Positions 1-8,783 of a DNA stretch of 64,000 nt are shown in pieces. How positions within the stretch are numbered: the stretch's first letter is position 1; each line of letters starts with the position of its first letter. Location of the stretch: NCBI GenBank assembly GCA_003349915.1, contig QFXE01000021.1, forward strand, positions 310,001-374,000. The letters run 5' to 3'. A program made the translations under genes and the position numbers. Below the pieces are notes generated by a model, which did no database searches, was not told the origin of the DNA, and saw nothing but the letters and a program-made list of their open reading frames with translations. Source of the DNA: an endosymbiont of Escarpia spicata. GTDB taxonomy: Bacteria; Pseudomonadota; Gammaproteobacteria; Chromatiales; Chromatiaceae.

Positions 1-2
1 CG

Positions 3-374
3 GAAACCCCCGTTGAGCTTGAACAACACAATTGTGTCATTCTTTCATCAATGATGGCGCCGGGTGAATGGCAGTACACCGGCTCGGAAGGGAGGGGAAA
101 AGTGCAGGTTAGCGGCAGCCTGACGGTAAATAATCCCGCCGCACTGCGTGAAGCTCTCCTGGCAGGCGTGGGCTTGGCCGCAGCCCCCGTATGGTTGGTT
201 CGCGAAGGCATTCAACAGGGTAAACTGAAAGTCATTCTGAAAGACTATGTGCCGATCGCATTGGATATTAATGCAGTGTATCGCAAACGCCTGTACGTGC
301 AGCAAAAGGTTATTCTTATGATTGACCATTTGCATGAAACCTTCAAACGCACTCTAAAGAAGACGAAGATTTAA
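3..374 (+). CDS. LysR-type transcriptional regulator, C-terminal part (5' end outside window)
   Basis: The reading frame is open from the first bases of the window and ends with TAA at 372-374, so only the last 123 residues are present. The segment reading SLTVNNPAALREALLAGVG, followed by LAAAPVWLV and later by a YRKR stretch, is the typical end of a LysR-type effector-binding domain: the beta-strand with NN, the 'AAL..A...G.G.A..P.W' helix, and the last subdomain that contacts the inducer. The DNA-binding helix-turn-helix would lie upstream of the window. Such proteins normally act as homotetrameric activators or repressors of a divergent gene, which cannot be seen here. The last 21 bases overlap the convergent gene on the minus strand. 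The target is unknown. Confidence 0.85.
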   Translation, partial: ETPVELEQHNCVILSSMMAPGEWQYTGSEGRGKVQVSGSLTVNNPAALREALLAGVGLAAAPVWLVREGIQQGKLKVILKDYVPIALDINAVYRKRLYVQQKVILMIDHLHETFKRTLKKTKI

Positions 375-851
375 CCTGTTTTCGTCATTACTCGTTTGCT
401 TGTTGGGATAGGCAACTCTGCAACCGTGACAAACCTTGAAGTCATTATTCAGTATCGACACCATTGTTGCACCACAAAATGGGCATTGTTGTGGCTGCAC
501 ATAGTCTTTGTCACTATTGTCCTGAAACATCCAGTAATAGGTTTTTCTCATTACGTTGTATTGCTGTGCAATTTGGAGTCCTTCCAGGTTTATGGAGCCG
601 GTCTCATCCTGCAATTTTTGTTTTGCCCATTCCCGGTATTCTGTGGTGTCAGACCATAGAGCAAAAAGTGAGTTGTAAGTCTTTGCCCATTTTAGGATTG
701 CATGCTTAAGCTCATTGGAAATGATTGCATCATTTAACAGAATGGGTTTTTTACACTGCATACAATTAAATGGTGATTCTGGTAGTGCGCCATGTAAAAG
801 AGCAGGCTCATCTTTTGAGCAGCGGCAGATTTTATCTTGGCCCGGTCCCAT
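354..851 (-). CDS. Hypothetical protein with two cysteine-pair (zinc-ribbon-like) motifs
   Basis: About 165 residues. I do not recognise the family. Visible features are a CxC and a CMQC pair in the N-terminal quarter, a middle helical and aromatic-rich stretch (WAKTYNSLFALW, YYWMF), and a C-terminal CPFCG ... CHGC quartet that looks like a zinc ribbon. No signal peptide or membrane segment is seen. The ATG at 851 is preferred because a GGAG lies nine bases upstream; an ATG at 866 and a GTG at 872 are also in frame. The gene is convergent with the LysR gene, overlapping its 3' end, and divergent from the metallophosphoesterase. It may be a small accessory gene; function unknown. Confidence 0.6.
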   Translation of the reverse strand: MGPGQDKICRCSKDEPALLHGALPESPFNCMQCKKPILLNDAIISNELKHAILKWAKTYNSLFALWSDTTEYREWAKQKLQDETGSINLEGLQIAQQYNVMRKTYYWMFQDNSDKDYVQPQQCPFCGATMVSILNNDFKVCHGCRVAYPNKQTSNDENRLNLRLL

Positions 852-907
852 GCTATTAGTCTCCATTCTCACAATTGAACTACGATTATCAAAAATTAAG
901 AGTCGAA

Positions 908-1654
908 ATGAAACTGTTGGTATTGAGTGATCTGCATATTGAATTCGAGGCGTTTGACATCGCCCTGTGTGATGTCGATGCGGTAATTTTTGCTGGTGAC
1001 ATTCATGTTAAGGACAAGGGGCTTTCGTGGGCACAGGAGAATATCCGGGATGTACCGATTATCTATGTGCTCGGCAATCATGAGTATTATGGCAAGGCCT
1101 ATCCCAAGCTAGTCCATGACATGAAGGAAAGGTCCGCCGGTACTAATGTGCATATTCTGGAAAACAGTGTATTCACGATGAACGGGATGAACTTTCTTGG
1201 CTGCACACTCTGGACGGACTTTGAGCTGTTTGGTGATGCGCGCCTGAGCGGGTACGAGTGCCAGCAAATCATGACCGACTTTAAAAAGATTCGCCTCTCT
1301 CCCAAATTCTCAAAGCTGCGTTCGATTGATGTTACCTCGATTCATCGGCAATCGCTCCGCTGGCTGGATAACGAGTTGGCGAAGAGAGCGGGGGAACTGA
1401 ATATAGTCGTAACACATCATGGGCCAAGTCCTAGATCATTGCCTGGAACAGCCATGAATGATGTTTCAAATGCGGCCTATGTCTCAAACCTGGAAGGCCT
1501 GATTGAACAGCGTCAACCAAGCTACTGGATTCACGGACACCTTCACAACAGCTCGGATTACTCGATAGGCAACTGCCGGATAATATGCAACCCGCGTGGA
1601 TATCCTGAAGAAAGGAATCCAGAGTTCAATAGGCAGCTGAGCATCAATGTTTAG
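908..1654 (+). CDS. Calcineurin-like metallophosphoesterase
   Basis: The 248-residue protein carries the ordered metal-binding motifs of the calcineurin-like phosphoesterase fold: SDLH close to the N terminus, AGDIH, GNHEYY, VTHHGPS and HGHLH near the end. These supply the Asp, His and Asn ligands of a two-metal centre hydrolysing phosphomono- or phosphodiesters. The start at 908 places the first beta-strand (MKLLVLSDLH) at the N terminus as in the family and has a weak AAGAG upstream; an in-frame ATG at 875 would add eleven residues with no family counterpart. No signal peptide, so it is probably cytoplasmic. The substrate cannot be deduced. It is divergent from the zinc-ribbon gene. Confidence 0.88.
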   Translation: MKLLVLSDLHIEFEAFDIALCDVDAVIFAGDIHVKDKGLSWAQENIRDVPIIYVLGNHEYYGKAYPKLVHDMKERSAGTNVHILENSVFTMNGMNFLGCTLWTDFELFGDARLSGYECQQIMTDFKKIRLSPKFSKLRSIDVTSIHRQSLRWLDNELAKRAGELNIVVTHHGPSPRSLPGTAMNDVSNAAYVSNLEGLIEQRQPSYWIHGHLHNSSDYSIGNCRIICNPRGYPEERNPEFNRQLSINV

Positions 1655-1678
1655 ACTACGCACTATTTTAGCCGTGCT

Positions 1679-1720
1679 GTGCGCACCATGATGGTTGTAA
1701 TTGCTTATTCTGGTGCGCAT
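1679..1720. repeat. Imperfect inverted repeat in intergenic space
   Basis: GTGCGCACCA at 1679-1688 is mirrored by TGGTGCGCAT at 1711-1720 (nine of ten pairs), with a 22-base spacer. It lies between the convergent ends of the metallophosphoesterase and nadC and could act as a bidirectional transcription barrier or be a REP-type repeat; no T-tract follows. Confidence 0.4.
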
Positions 1721-1754
1721 GCACCCTACGTTCTGTTCAGTCAAGAAGGGGCGG

Positions 1755-2591
1755 TCAGAAAAAGAGCATCGACAGATCCACGGCCGTAACATCCTTGGTC
1801 AGATCACCCACAGAGATATCATCCACCCCGGTCTCGGCAATCCCCTGGATCGTCTCCAGATTGACGCCGCCAGAGGCCTCCAGCCGTGCTTTGCCTGAAA
1901 CAAGGGTAACCGCTTCGCGCAGCCCATCCAGGGAAAAGTTATCCAGCAACACTCGTTCAGCACCTGCCTCCAGCGCCTCGTGCAGTTCATCCAGCGACTC
2001 CACTTCAATCTCAATACCCACGCCGCCAGGGACCAAATCCTGAGCCGCGTCTAACGCCGCAGCGATGGAACCGGCGGCGTGAATGTGATTCTCCTTGATC
2101 AGTATCGCGTCGTAGAGGCCGATGCGGTGGTTATCACAGCCACCGCAGGTTACCGCATACTTCTGCTGCAGCCGCAGACCAGGCAGGGTCTTGCGGGTAT
2201 CGAGAATACGCACGCCGGTTCCCGCCACCCGATCAGCATAGATGCGCGCCCGGGTCGCTGTTCCGGAAAGGGTTTGCAGATAGTTCAGCGCGGTGCGCTC
2301 CCCAGTGAGCAGGGCACGGCTGTTCCCTGTCAGGGTACAGAGCTGTTGATCCAGCTCCACCCGGTCACCATCTGCAACACGCCATTCGATGACAATCTTC
2401 GGATCGAGCTGGCGGAAAACCTCATCGAACCAACCTGTTCCACAGATTACGGCGGACTGCCGGCAGACCACCTCGACGCGGCTGACTGCATCCACATTAA
2501 GCAGACCGGCGGTGAGGTCTCCTGAACCGATATCTTCGTCGAGGGCATCCCGCACCTGGCGGGTTATCAACTTCGGTGCGGGAAATATCAC
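1755..2591 (-). CDS. nadC: Nicotinate-nucleotide pyrophosphorylase (carboxylating), quinolinate phosphoribosyltransferase
   Basis: This 278-residue enzyme converts quinolinate and PRPP to nicotinate mononucleotide, CO2 and pyrophosphate in de novo NAD synthesis. It shows the family signatures: [10 protein letters not shown] near the N terminus, [16 protein letters not shown], then [21 protein letters not shown] and [14 protein letters not shown], which contain the arginine, lysine and histidine residues that bind quinolinate and PRPP, and the C-terminal VLLDN and EASGGV strands of the barrel. The start codon is GTG at 2591, one base after the stop of the FKBP gene, so the two are probably co-transcribed and coupled. 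Length is normal for the family. Confidence 0.97.
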   Translation of the reverse strand: MIFPAPKLITRQVRDALDEDIGSGDLTAGLLNVDAVSRVEVVCRQSAVICGTGWFDEVFRQLDPKIVIEWRVADGDRVELDQQLCTLTGNSRALLTGERTALNYLQTLSGTATRARIYADRVAGTGVRILDTRKTLPGLRLQQKYAVTCGGCDNHRIGLYDAILIKENHIHAAGSIAAALDAAQDLVPGGVGIEIEVESLDELHEALEAGAERVLLDNFSLDGLREAVTLVSGKARLEASGGVNLETIQGIAETGVDDISVGDLTKDVTAVDLSMLFF

Positions 2592-2592
2592 G

Positions 2593-2937
2593 TCAGTTCA
2601 CAGAGATCAGTTCCACGTCGAAGACCAGGGTGGCATTCGGCGGAATTACACCACCCGCACCGACAGCACCATATCCAAGCTGCGACGGAATGGTCAGTTT
2701 GCGCTTGCCGCCCACCTTCATCCCGGCGACACCCTCATCCCAACCCCGGATGACCATCCCTCTGCCGAGAGAAAAACTGAAGGGTTCATTACGATCCACT
2801 GAGGAATCAAATTTGCTGCCATCGGTGAGCCAGCCGGTATAGCGCACAGAGACAGTCTGGCCTGCGGCAGCCACTTCTCCCTCGCCTTCGACCAGATCGT
2901 CATACTTCAAACCGGAATCGGTAATTTTTTCGCTCAT
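2593..2937 (-). CDS. FKBP-type peptidyl-prolyl cis-trans isomerase
   Basis: The 114 residues form a single FKBP domain: [17 protein letters not shown], the [16 protein letters not shown] helix-loop, LTIP.QLGYG, and the terminal [14 protein letters not shown] strand. The conserved aromatic and hydrophobic active-site residues (Y, F, D, V-I, W, Y, F) are present, so it should be catalytically competent. No signal peptide or dimerisation domain, so it is a small cytoplasmic FKBP. It immediately precedes nadC on the minus strand. The 165-base region upstream contains a run of nine G at 3074-3082. Confidence 0.95.
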   Translation of the reverse strand: MSEKITDSGLKYDDLVEGEGEVAAAGQTVSVRYTGWLTDGSKFDSSVDRNEPFSFSLGRGMVIRGWDEGVAGMKVGGKRKLTIPSQLGYGAVGAGGVIPPNATLVFDVELISVN

Positions 2938-3102
2938 GAATTGAATCTCTTTAGAGTGGATGTATCGGGGAAATAGCCGTGCATTGAATGAACTTAATTG
3001 CAGCGAGGGAAAGTGTCAACGACAGGAGGGCTATCGGCTAAATCCACTTAATCCGAAAACCCGGCGATCGATCGGGGGGGGGTGTTCCTGGTTTCGTCAG
3101 GC

Positions 3103-5388
3103 CTATCCGGCAGCCGTCCCGGTATGTTTCAGTGCATCCAACATGGCCCCGAGCGCCCGATCCATAATCGGGGCGTTCGTAACGTCCAGCACCTCGGCGC
3201 TGCCGTCACGCAGATGCATGGCAAGGCCATCCACTGTCAGCTCAAGGGCCTTGACCCCTTTGCGGTTGACGAAGACAAAGACATCGGTGACATCGCTCTT
3301 CCAGGACAACTTGACCCGCTTCTTCTCTTCACCGTCAAACAGTGCGAGCCAGGCTCCAATCTCCAGCGACTCAGCCTGTTCGGTGAACTTATCGTGGATC
3401 GCCACAGCAACAGTCTCAGGTTCGAGATCATCCACCAAAAGGGAAGACTGGTTGATCAACTGACTGTCGGGGAAACTGATATGCAGATCTGTAACCGTAT
3501 CGACTCCGGCAGAGAGGCTTTTTCCCCGCAGACAGGCAATATGGCAATTCTGCAGCTCTTTAAAAAGCCGCGCCATTTTGTGCTGATCGAAAGAGATCGC
3601 GTTCAGTCTCTCCCGCAGGTTCCGCAGGAGTTCAGGAATATTGCGCAGCAACTCCTGCCGCTCCGCATACTCTTTTTTCGGCGCGACACTCCAAAGCAGC
3701 TTATCGACTATCTCCAGGGACTCCTTCCACTCTTCACTCTCTGGCCCCTGCCGCAGATAGTTGAGTAGCAGTACGTCTTTCCAACCGTCGCGTAATAGTG
3801 ATATTACCGCATCGGGCAGCTGTTTCTGAAACTGCAGCCGCTTGTTCAATTCATCGGTAACAGCGGCCTTGGCTGCGCGCAACTGCTCCTTGCCACGGGT
3901 TACCTGATTGGTGCGCTGTTCTGCCACATCCGCGCCACGCTGCTCCCGCTCCCACCATTCATTGAACTCGTCATTCAATACCGTGAAGATAGAGGGATCG
4001 TCGTCGAAATCCGTCAATACACGCTTAACCATGCTTTCGACCGTGCCAAACAGGCCGCCGGGCGATCGGTCACCGTCATCATTCCAGCCAATCGCCGCCT
4101 GTGCCAGGTTGTTCAGCAGCCGTCTGGCAGGGTGCACCTTTTTGCTGAAGAAGGCCTTGTCGATGATGGCGACCTTTAGCATGGGAATCTGCAGGCGGCT
4201 CAGCAGGGCCTTCATGGCATCCGGTAAACTGTGGTCGTCCAGAATGAACTCAAAGAGCATGGAGATGACGTCGATCGTATCGTTGTCCGCCTCTCCCAGC
4301 GCCCGATGGGTTCTACCCTCTTCCAACATGCGCAGATCGCTGGCCAGCCGCGTGCGCAGGTTGCCTTCTCCCTCGTTATTGAGGGGTACCATCACTGTAT
4401 TGGATTGCTGCAGGGTAGAGAGCGCACTGAGCAGTTCGACCGTCTCCACCAGAGGCACCGAGATCGGCACCCCGCCGGCACCTATCGGCATCCGTCCCGG
4501 TACTGCAGACCCTGCGGCAGGTGCTACACCCCGCCGCAGGTTCAAAAGCTGCTGCAACGTCTCGAAAACCTCGGTTTGCAGGTCACTCCGTTCATCGGCA
4601 TCCTCGCCGGCCCTTCCGTCGGCCTGTGCTTCACGACGGGCGCGGCTGACCGCCGGAGAGACCGGGTTGCGCCGTACCTGCGGGGTCAGTTTGGGTATTA
4701 TGCCGGCCTTGCCCAGCACCAGATTAAGCTCGTCGTAAAGCCCGCCGATGTAGTGCATGACCTGTTTGTCGAACAGCTTGTAGATAACAAGCTTGACCGG
4801 CAGATCAACTTCGACATTCCGCATCGCCTCCTGGAAGGCATTGCAGATCACGCCGGGTGCAAGCGGATTGTGCTGCTCGCTCACCTCATCCGTATCACCG
4901 GTCAGCTGAACAAAACGCTGCCCCAGGGCATACAGCTCTCTGGAGTAGCGGTTCTCGCTTTTGGAGATCATGTTGGTGATGGCCAGAGAGTCTTCCAACT
5001 CATCCTCGCCCAGCAGGGACATCTCGGAGTCGCGACTCAGTTCGGCAAAGGTCCGTTGATTGACTGGAGCCTCACCCGTCTCCCAGAAACGGTCGAACTT
5101 CTGCAACACTTCCCGGCTGAACACCCGGTCGATCCGGGCTCGCTCCTTACGCAACTCACGCATCGCGTCGAAGTAGGTTGTCTGCACGGAATCATTGCCG
5201 GATTTGTCGGCCAGCTCGTACATTGCGTCATCGAGCTTTTCGAACAATCCGCTCATCAATTGGGGGAGTGTTCTGACGACGTGTTTACGACAAGCGTCGA
5301 CGATCTTGCGACCCTTCGCATCAAGAGAGATCTGCCGCTTGCGCGTTGCAGAATCACCGAAAGAGATTATGTTGTCTTGCCGCTGCAT
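3103..5388 (-). CDS. DUF1631 family protein
   Basis: The 761-residue protein matches the architecture I know as DUF1631: an N-terminal helical region (QKFDRFWETG, LSLLGEDELEDSLAI-like segment, MISKSENRYSRELYAL), a charged helical middle, and a C-terminal beta-rich part near residues 650-740 (VGAWLALFDG-like strand, WKSDVTDVFVFVNRKG) that resembles a PilZ-type barrel. Relatives are sometimes labelled thymidine phosphorylase, which the sequence does not support. No membrane segments. In Pseudomonas a DUF1631 gene lies between nadC and ampD, and that order is largely kept here, separated from ampD by the DUF1538 operon. Function unknown; a c-di-GMP effector role is only inference from the PilZ-like end. 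Confidence 0.85.
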   Translation of the reverse strand: MQRQDNIISFGDSATRKRQISLDAKGRKIVDACRKHVVRTLPQLMSGLFEKLDDAMYELADKSGNDSVQTTYFDAMRELRKERARIDRVFSREVLQKFDRFWETGEAPVNQRTFAELSRDSEMSLLGEDELEDSLAITNMISKSENRYSRELYALGQRFVQLTGDTDEVSEQHNPLAPGVICNAFQEAMRNVEVDLPVKLVIYKLFDKQVMHYIGGLYDELNLVLGKAGIIPKLTPQVRRNPVSPAVSRARREAQADGRAGEDADERSDLQTEVFETLQQLLNLRRGVAPAAGSAVPGRMPIGAGGVPISVPLVETVELLSALSTLQQSNTVMVPLNNEGEGNLRTRLASDLRMLEEGRTHRALGEADNDTIDVISMLFEFILDDHSLPDAMKALLSRLQIPMLKVAIIDKAFFSKKVHPARRLLNNLAQAAIGWNDDGDRSPGGLFGTVESMVKRVLTDFDDDPSIFTVLNDEFNEWWEREQRGADVAEQRTNQVTRGKEQLRAAKAAVTDELNKRLQFQKQLPDAVISLLRDGWKDVLLLNYLRQGPESEEWKESLEIVDKLLWSVAPKKEYAERQELLRNIPELLRNLRERLNAISFDQHKMARLFKELQNCHIACLRGKSLSAGVDTVTDLHISFPDSQLINQSSLLVDDLEPETVAVAIHDKFTEQAESLEIGAWLALFDGEEKKRVKLSWKSDVTDVFVFVNRKGVKALELTVDGLAMHLRDGSAEVLDVTNAPIMDRALGAMLDALKHTGTAAG

Positions 5389-5777
5389 TTTAATAATTGT
5401 GATAATGGCCTCAGCCGTTTGGCGGATTATCTCAACCCACCGATTCCATTTACTTCCAAGTCACATTGGGAGACTATGTCAACAACCTTGTTATGACTGC
5501 GAATGTCTTCACAAAACCACCTATTCCGCTCATTCTACTAAAGAAGTGTCTCCGCTCCACCATGCAAGATGCTGGGAAATTAGCACTTTATCCCATAGCA
5601 TTCAATTTGGTTCAGTAATTATAGCGGCATTCCTGACGATAGCTTAACGAGCCGCGCTCATTTCATGATCAAAAATCCCGATCCGGATGGGGAATCCGGC
5701 TTGAAGAGCGGTAATTTCTTAACAAAGCACTCTTCCTGGGTTATGGTTTGGCTAATTTATTTCTGGGTTCCCGATTT
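5389..5777. other. Intergenic region between divergent DUF1631 and DUF1538 genes
   Basis: About 390 bases without a convincing gene. It must hold the promoters of both divergent transcription units. A small hairpin, CCGGAT/ATCCGG with a five-base loop (5683-5699), lies about 80 bases before the DUF1538 start. Short open frames that cross it have no ribosome-binding site and no recognisable sequence. Confidence 0.6.
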
Positions 5778-6509
5778 ATGCGATTGATCCGGCATCTCGC
5801 CACCTCTCTGCTGGACAGCATCCGTGATCTGCTCCCCATTATCGCAGTCATCGCTTTTTTTCAGACACTGGTACTGCAACAGCCCATCCCCAATCTGGGC
5901 AGCCTGCTCTTCGGTACTCTGCTGGTGGTTATCGGCCTGAGCATGTTCATCCACGGACTGAAAATCGGCCTGTTCCCTCTGGGAGAGGCGATGGCTTGGG
6001 ATTTCGCCAAAAAAGGCAGCGTCACCTGGCTTCTGGCTTTCGCTTTCTCCCTCGGTTTCGGCACCACGATTGCCGAACCCGCATTAATCAAGATCGCAGA
6101 GGAAGCCTCAGAAGTCGCAGCAGTTGGCGGCATGATAGCGAACAATATCGAATCCATGGAAGATTACGCCAGCGGCTTGCGGTTTACTGTGGCCTTCTCT
6201 GTCGGTCTCGCAATCGTCATCGGCGTCCTGCGTATCATCAAGGGCTGGCCGGTGCAGTACCTGATCATGGGCGGCTATCTCGGCGTGGTGATCATGACCG
6301 CCTTCGCACCCCGAGAGATCATCGGCATCGCCTATGACTCCGGGGGCGTCACCACCTCCACCATCACTGTCCCCCTGGTGACCGCGCTCGGCATTGGTCT
6401 CGCATCCAGTATCAAGGGGCGCAATCCCATGACGGACGGTTTTGGCCTGATCGCATTTGCCTCTCTCACTCCGATGATCTTCGTGATGGGTTACGGAATA
6501 CTATTGTGA
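5778..6509 (+). CDS. DUF1538 family integral membrane protein (first copy)
   Basis: A 243-residue, very hydrophobic protein with about six to seven predicted membrane segments. The motifs GxxLFPLGE (residues near 65), the small-residue-rich [10 protein letters not shown] and the later [16 protein letters not shown] followed by [15 protein letters not shown] are those of DUF1538, an inner-membrane family of unknown function that resembles a transporter or channel. ATG at 5778 is chosen because it begins directly before the first hydrophobic helix; an in-frame ATG at 5748 would add ten residues. The next gene overlaps its stop codon (GTGA), so the two DUF1538 proteins are translationally coupled and may form a heteromer. 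Confidence 0.88.
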   Translation: MRLIRHLATSLLDSIRDLLPIIAVIAFFQTLVLQQPIPNLGSLLFGTLLVVIGLSMFIHGLKIGLFPLGEAMAWDFAKKGSVTWLLAFAFSLGFGTTIAEPALIKIAEEASEVAAVGGMIANNIESMEDYASGLRFTVAFSVGLAIVIGVLRIIKGWPVQYLIMGGYLGVVIMTAFAPREIIGIAYDSGGVTTSTITVPLVTALGIGLASSIKGRNPMTDGFGLIAFASLTPMIFVMGYGILL

Positions 6510-7273
6510 TAACGGTTCTGAGCAATCTGCTGGGGGTACTCGCCCAAACTGTATTGGATGTTCTGCCCATCGCCGGCATCCTGTTCGGGTTTCAGTTCCT
6601 GGTGCTGCGGCGGCCGCTGCATAATCCACGACAGGTCATCACGGGCTTCATCTTCGTGCTGCTCGGACTGGCATTTTTCCTGGAAGGCCTTGATCTGGCG
6701 CTGTTCCCCCTCGGGGAACTCATGGCCAGCCAACTGACCGATCCCGATTTTCTCGGCATTACCGGGGAACACGATGTTGTACAATGGCACCACTATTTCT
6801 GGGTCTATCTGTTTGCCGCCGCCATCGGCTTCTCCACCGCCATCGCGGAGCCCTCACTGATCGCCGTCGCCATCAAGGCGAATCAGGTTTCAGGCGGTGC
6901 CATCAGCGAATGGGGTTTACGCATAGCCGTCGCCATCGGTGTTGCCTTCGGCATCGCCCTGGGCAGCTACCGGATCGTCAGCGGCACACCGCTGCACTGG
7001 TATATCATCACCGGCTATCTGGTGGTCATTGCGCAGACCTTTTTCGCGCCGAAAGCCATCATCCCCCTGGCCTACGACTCTGGAGGCGTATCCACTTCCA
7101 CAGTCACGGTGCCGTTGGTGGCAGCCCTGGGGCTTGGGCTGTCGAACAACATACCGGGGCGCAACCCGCTGCTCGACGGTTTCGGCCTGATTGCCTTTGC
7201 CTGTCTGTTCCCTATCATAGCGGTGATGGGGTATGCCCAGTTGGGCGAGTGGCGCAATAGAAATAAACGATAA
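6506..7273 (+). CDS. DUF1538 family integral membrane protein (second copy)
   Basis: A 255-residue paralogue of the preceding protein starting with GTG inside the upstream stop codon. It repeats the same landmarks in the same order: [39 protein letters not shown] and [15 protein letters not shown]. The shared acid (E) in the IAEP loop and the DSGG.(S/T)TST loop are polar residues inside otherwise hydrophobic surroundings, suggestive of an ion or small-solute path. Together with copy one it would make a two-subunit membrane complex, followed by genes for a PII-like and a CBS protein. Substrate is unknown. Confidence 0.88.
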   Translation: MITVLSNLLGVLAQTVLDVLPIAGILFGFQFLVLRRPLHNPRQVITGFIFVLLGLAFFLEGLDLALFPLGELMASQLTDPDFLGITGEHDVVQWHHYFWVYLFAAAIGFSTAIAEPSLIAVAIKANQVSGGAISEWGLRIAVAIGVAFGIALGSYRIVSGTPLHWYIITGYLVVIAQTFFAPKAIIPLAYDSGGVSTSTVTVPLVAALGLGLSNNIPGRNPLLDGFGLIAFACLFPIIAVMGYAQLGEWRNRNKR

Positions 7274-7294
7274 CTTTCAACCGAGATAGAGATC

Positions 7295-7645
7295 ATGCGT
7301 TTTAAACTCATCATTGCACTGGTGGAGGACAGCCATACAAATATTGTACTGGACGCGGCCCGCAAAGCCGGCGCTACCGGTTCCACCGTCATCAACCAGG
7401 CCCGGGGTGAGGGTGTGGAGCAGGCGAAGACCTTCTTCGGACTAACACTTGAGACCCAACGGGACGTAGTGCTGCTGCTGGTGGAGGAACACCTGAGCCG
7501 CCCCATTCTTGAAACCATCGCCAAGGCAGGGGATTTCGACGAACGTCCCGGCACCGGCATCGCCTTCCAGATCGATATCGAAGACGCTGTTGGGGTCAGT
7601 CATCAGATTCAGAGTTTGAGCCAAGTAGTGGAGGAAGAGTTATGA
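7295..7645 (+). CDS. PII-like signalling protein associated with DUF1538
   Basis: The 116-residue protein has the ferredoxin-like layout of the PII superfamily: an N-terminal strand (FKLIIALVED), helix with DAARKAGATGSTV, a loop at the T-loop position (ARGEGVEQAKTFFGL) and a later strand GTGIAFQIDIEDAVGV that corresponds to the nucleotide-binding B and C loops. It lacks the canonical GlnB signature, including the uridylylated tyrosine context, so it is a PII-like member rather than GlnB or GlnK. It overlaps the CBS gene by four bases and follows the DUF1538 pair by about 20 bases, which suggests it docks on the membrane proteins as GlnK does on AmtB. Confidence 0.85.
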   Translation: MRFKLIIALVEDSHTNIVLDAARKAGATGSTVINQARGEGVEQAKTFFGLTLETQRDVVLLLVEEHLSRPILETIAKAGDFDERPGTGIAFQIDIEDAVGVSHQIQSLSQVVEEEL

Positions 7646-8052
7646 CAACCCAGATCACTCGCGTAATGGACGTGATGAAGACCAGCTTTGACCTAGTCGA
7701 CGGCATGGACACCGTCGCCAAGGCTCTGGATACCATGTCCCACGTAGAGACCAAGTGCCTGATCGTAAAAAAACGCAATGAAGATGACGAGTACGGCATG
7801 GTGCTGCTCTCCGATATCGCCCGCCAGGTGCTGGCGAAGGATCGGGCGCCGGAACGGGTAAATATCTACGAGATCATGACCAAACCGGCACTCACAGTCC
7901 CTTCTGACATGGATATCCGCTACTGCGCCCGCATGTTTGCCCGCTTCGACCTCTCCCGTGCACCGGTGGTATCGAACGGCAAGGTCGTCGGCATCGTCAG
8001 CCATACCGACATGGTGCTCAAGGGGCTGGTCAACACAGAACTGGAGAAATAA
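7642..8052 (+). CDS. CBS-pair domain protein
   Basis: 136 residues consisting of two CBS motifs: the first from VMDVMKTSFDLVDG to VLLSDIARQVL, the second from IYEIMTKPALTVPSD to VVGIVSHTDMVLKGL. The DxM/DhD endings (SDIA, SHTDM) are the usual nucleotide-ribose contacts. CBS pairs bind adenosine nucleotides and gate transporters or enzymes. ATGA overlap with the PII-like gene and co-direction with the DUF1538 genes make it the fourth member of this operon, so two nucleotide-sensing proteins serve one membrane pair. No membrane segments. Confidence 0.9.
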   Translation: MTTQITRVMDVMKTSFDLVDGMDTVAKALDTMSHVETKCLIVKKRNEDDEYGMVLLSDIARQVLAKDRAPERVNIYEIMTKPALTVPSDMDIRYCARMFARFDLSRAPVVSNGKVVGIVSHTDMVLKGLVNTELEK

Positions 8053-8054
8053 AC

Positions 8055-8624
8055 GTGTTTAGGGAGCGGCCGGACGGCCTGCTCTCCAGTGCGAAGCAGC
8101 GACCCTCACCCAATCAGGACGAACGCCCCCCCGGGTGTGAGATCGACCTGCTGGTGATCCACAACATCAGCCTGCCGCCCGGCAAGTTTGGCGGCCCCTG
8201 GATCGACGACCTGTTTCTCAATCGGCTCAGGAGCGAACAGCACCCCTATTTTGCTGAAATTGCCGCACTTAGAGTCTCCAGCCATCTGCTGATCCGGCGA
8301 GATGGCGAGTCGATTCAATATGTCCCTCTGCACCATCGCGCCTGGCATGCAGGCGAATCCTGCTTTTCGGGTCGGGAACGGTGCAACGACAACTCCATCG
8401 GCATCGAACTCGAAGGCACGGATGAGCAACCCTATACCGACGCTCAATACACCGCCCTGGTAGAGGTCACCCGCGAGATCATGGCCCGTTATCCTGCTAT
8501 CACGCCGAATAGAATCACCGGCCATGCCGATATATCGCCTGGCCGCAAAACCGACCCCGGCCCGGCATTCGACTGGGAGAGGTATCGCCGCATGTTGTTG
8601 GAGTGTAGGCCTGATCAAGCGTAG
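8055..8624 (+). CDS. ampD: 1,6-anhydro-N-acetylmuramyl-L-alanine amidase AmpD
   Basis: 189-residue cytoplasmic zinc amidase that releases the peptide from anhydromuropeptides in cell-wall recycling and thereby keeps AmpR-type regulators off. The zinc ligands are visible as IHNISLPPG (first His), and GHADISPGRKTDPGPAFDW (second His and the aspartate after K). YVPLHHRAWHAGES and NDNSIGIELEGTD are the family core. Translation starts with GTG two bases after the CBS stop codon. The last five codons and the stop TAG lie inside the left arm of a 90-base inverted repeat, so the C terminus RPDQA appears to be donated by that element. Confidence 0.95.
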   Translation: MFRERPDGLLSSAKQRPSPNQDERPPGCEIDLLVIHNISLPPGKFGGPWIDDLFLNRLRSEQHPYFAEIAALRVSSHLLIRRDGESIQYVPLHHRAWHAGESCFSGRERCNDNSIGIELEGTDEQPYTDAQYTALVEVTREIMARYPAITPNRITGHADISPGRKTDPGPAFDWERYRRMLLECRPDQA

Positions 8625-8694
8625 CGGATCAGGCAACATAGGCTACGGACAAACAGCCTATGCCGGATCCCCTACTACGCTTGATCAGGCCTAC
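8605..8694. repeat. REP/BIME-like element with perfect 20-bp inverted arms
   Basis: Arms 8605-8624 and 8675-8694 are perfect reverse complements (GTAGGCCTGATCAAGCGTAG and its mirror). A nested inverted pair CATAGGCT/AGCCTATG sits at 8637-8644 and 8655-8662. The core TCAAGCGYAGCGGA recurs at 14371-14384 and 17653-17666. The element overlaps the end of ampD and may terminate or stabilise its mRNA. Confidence 0.85.
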
Positions 8695-8783
8695 GGATTA
8701 TTGCCGTTGTCCCGAAATCTATAAACCGCCAAAACACCCGCCCTTCACTTGCAACTTTCCCTGCCATCCCCGACACTTGCGCC

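Noticed and set aside
3103-5388. Annotation of the DUF1631 protein as thymidine phosphorylase.
   Set aside because: No pyrimidine phosphorylase signature is present; it is a known mislabel in databases of this family.
4231-5496. Long open frame on the plus strand opposite the DUF1631 gene.
   Set aside because: It is antisense, lacks homology and a ribosome site, and its composition mirrors the coding strand; the DUF1631 frame explains the region.
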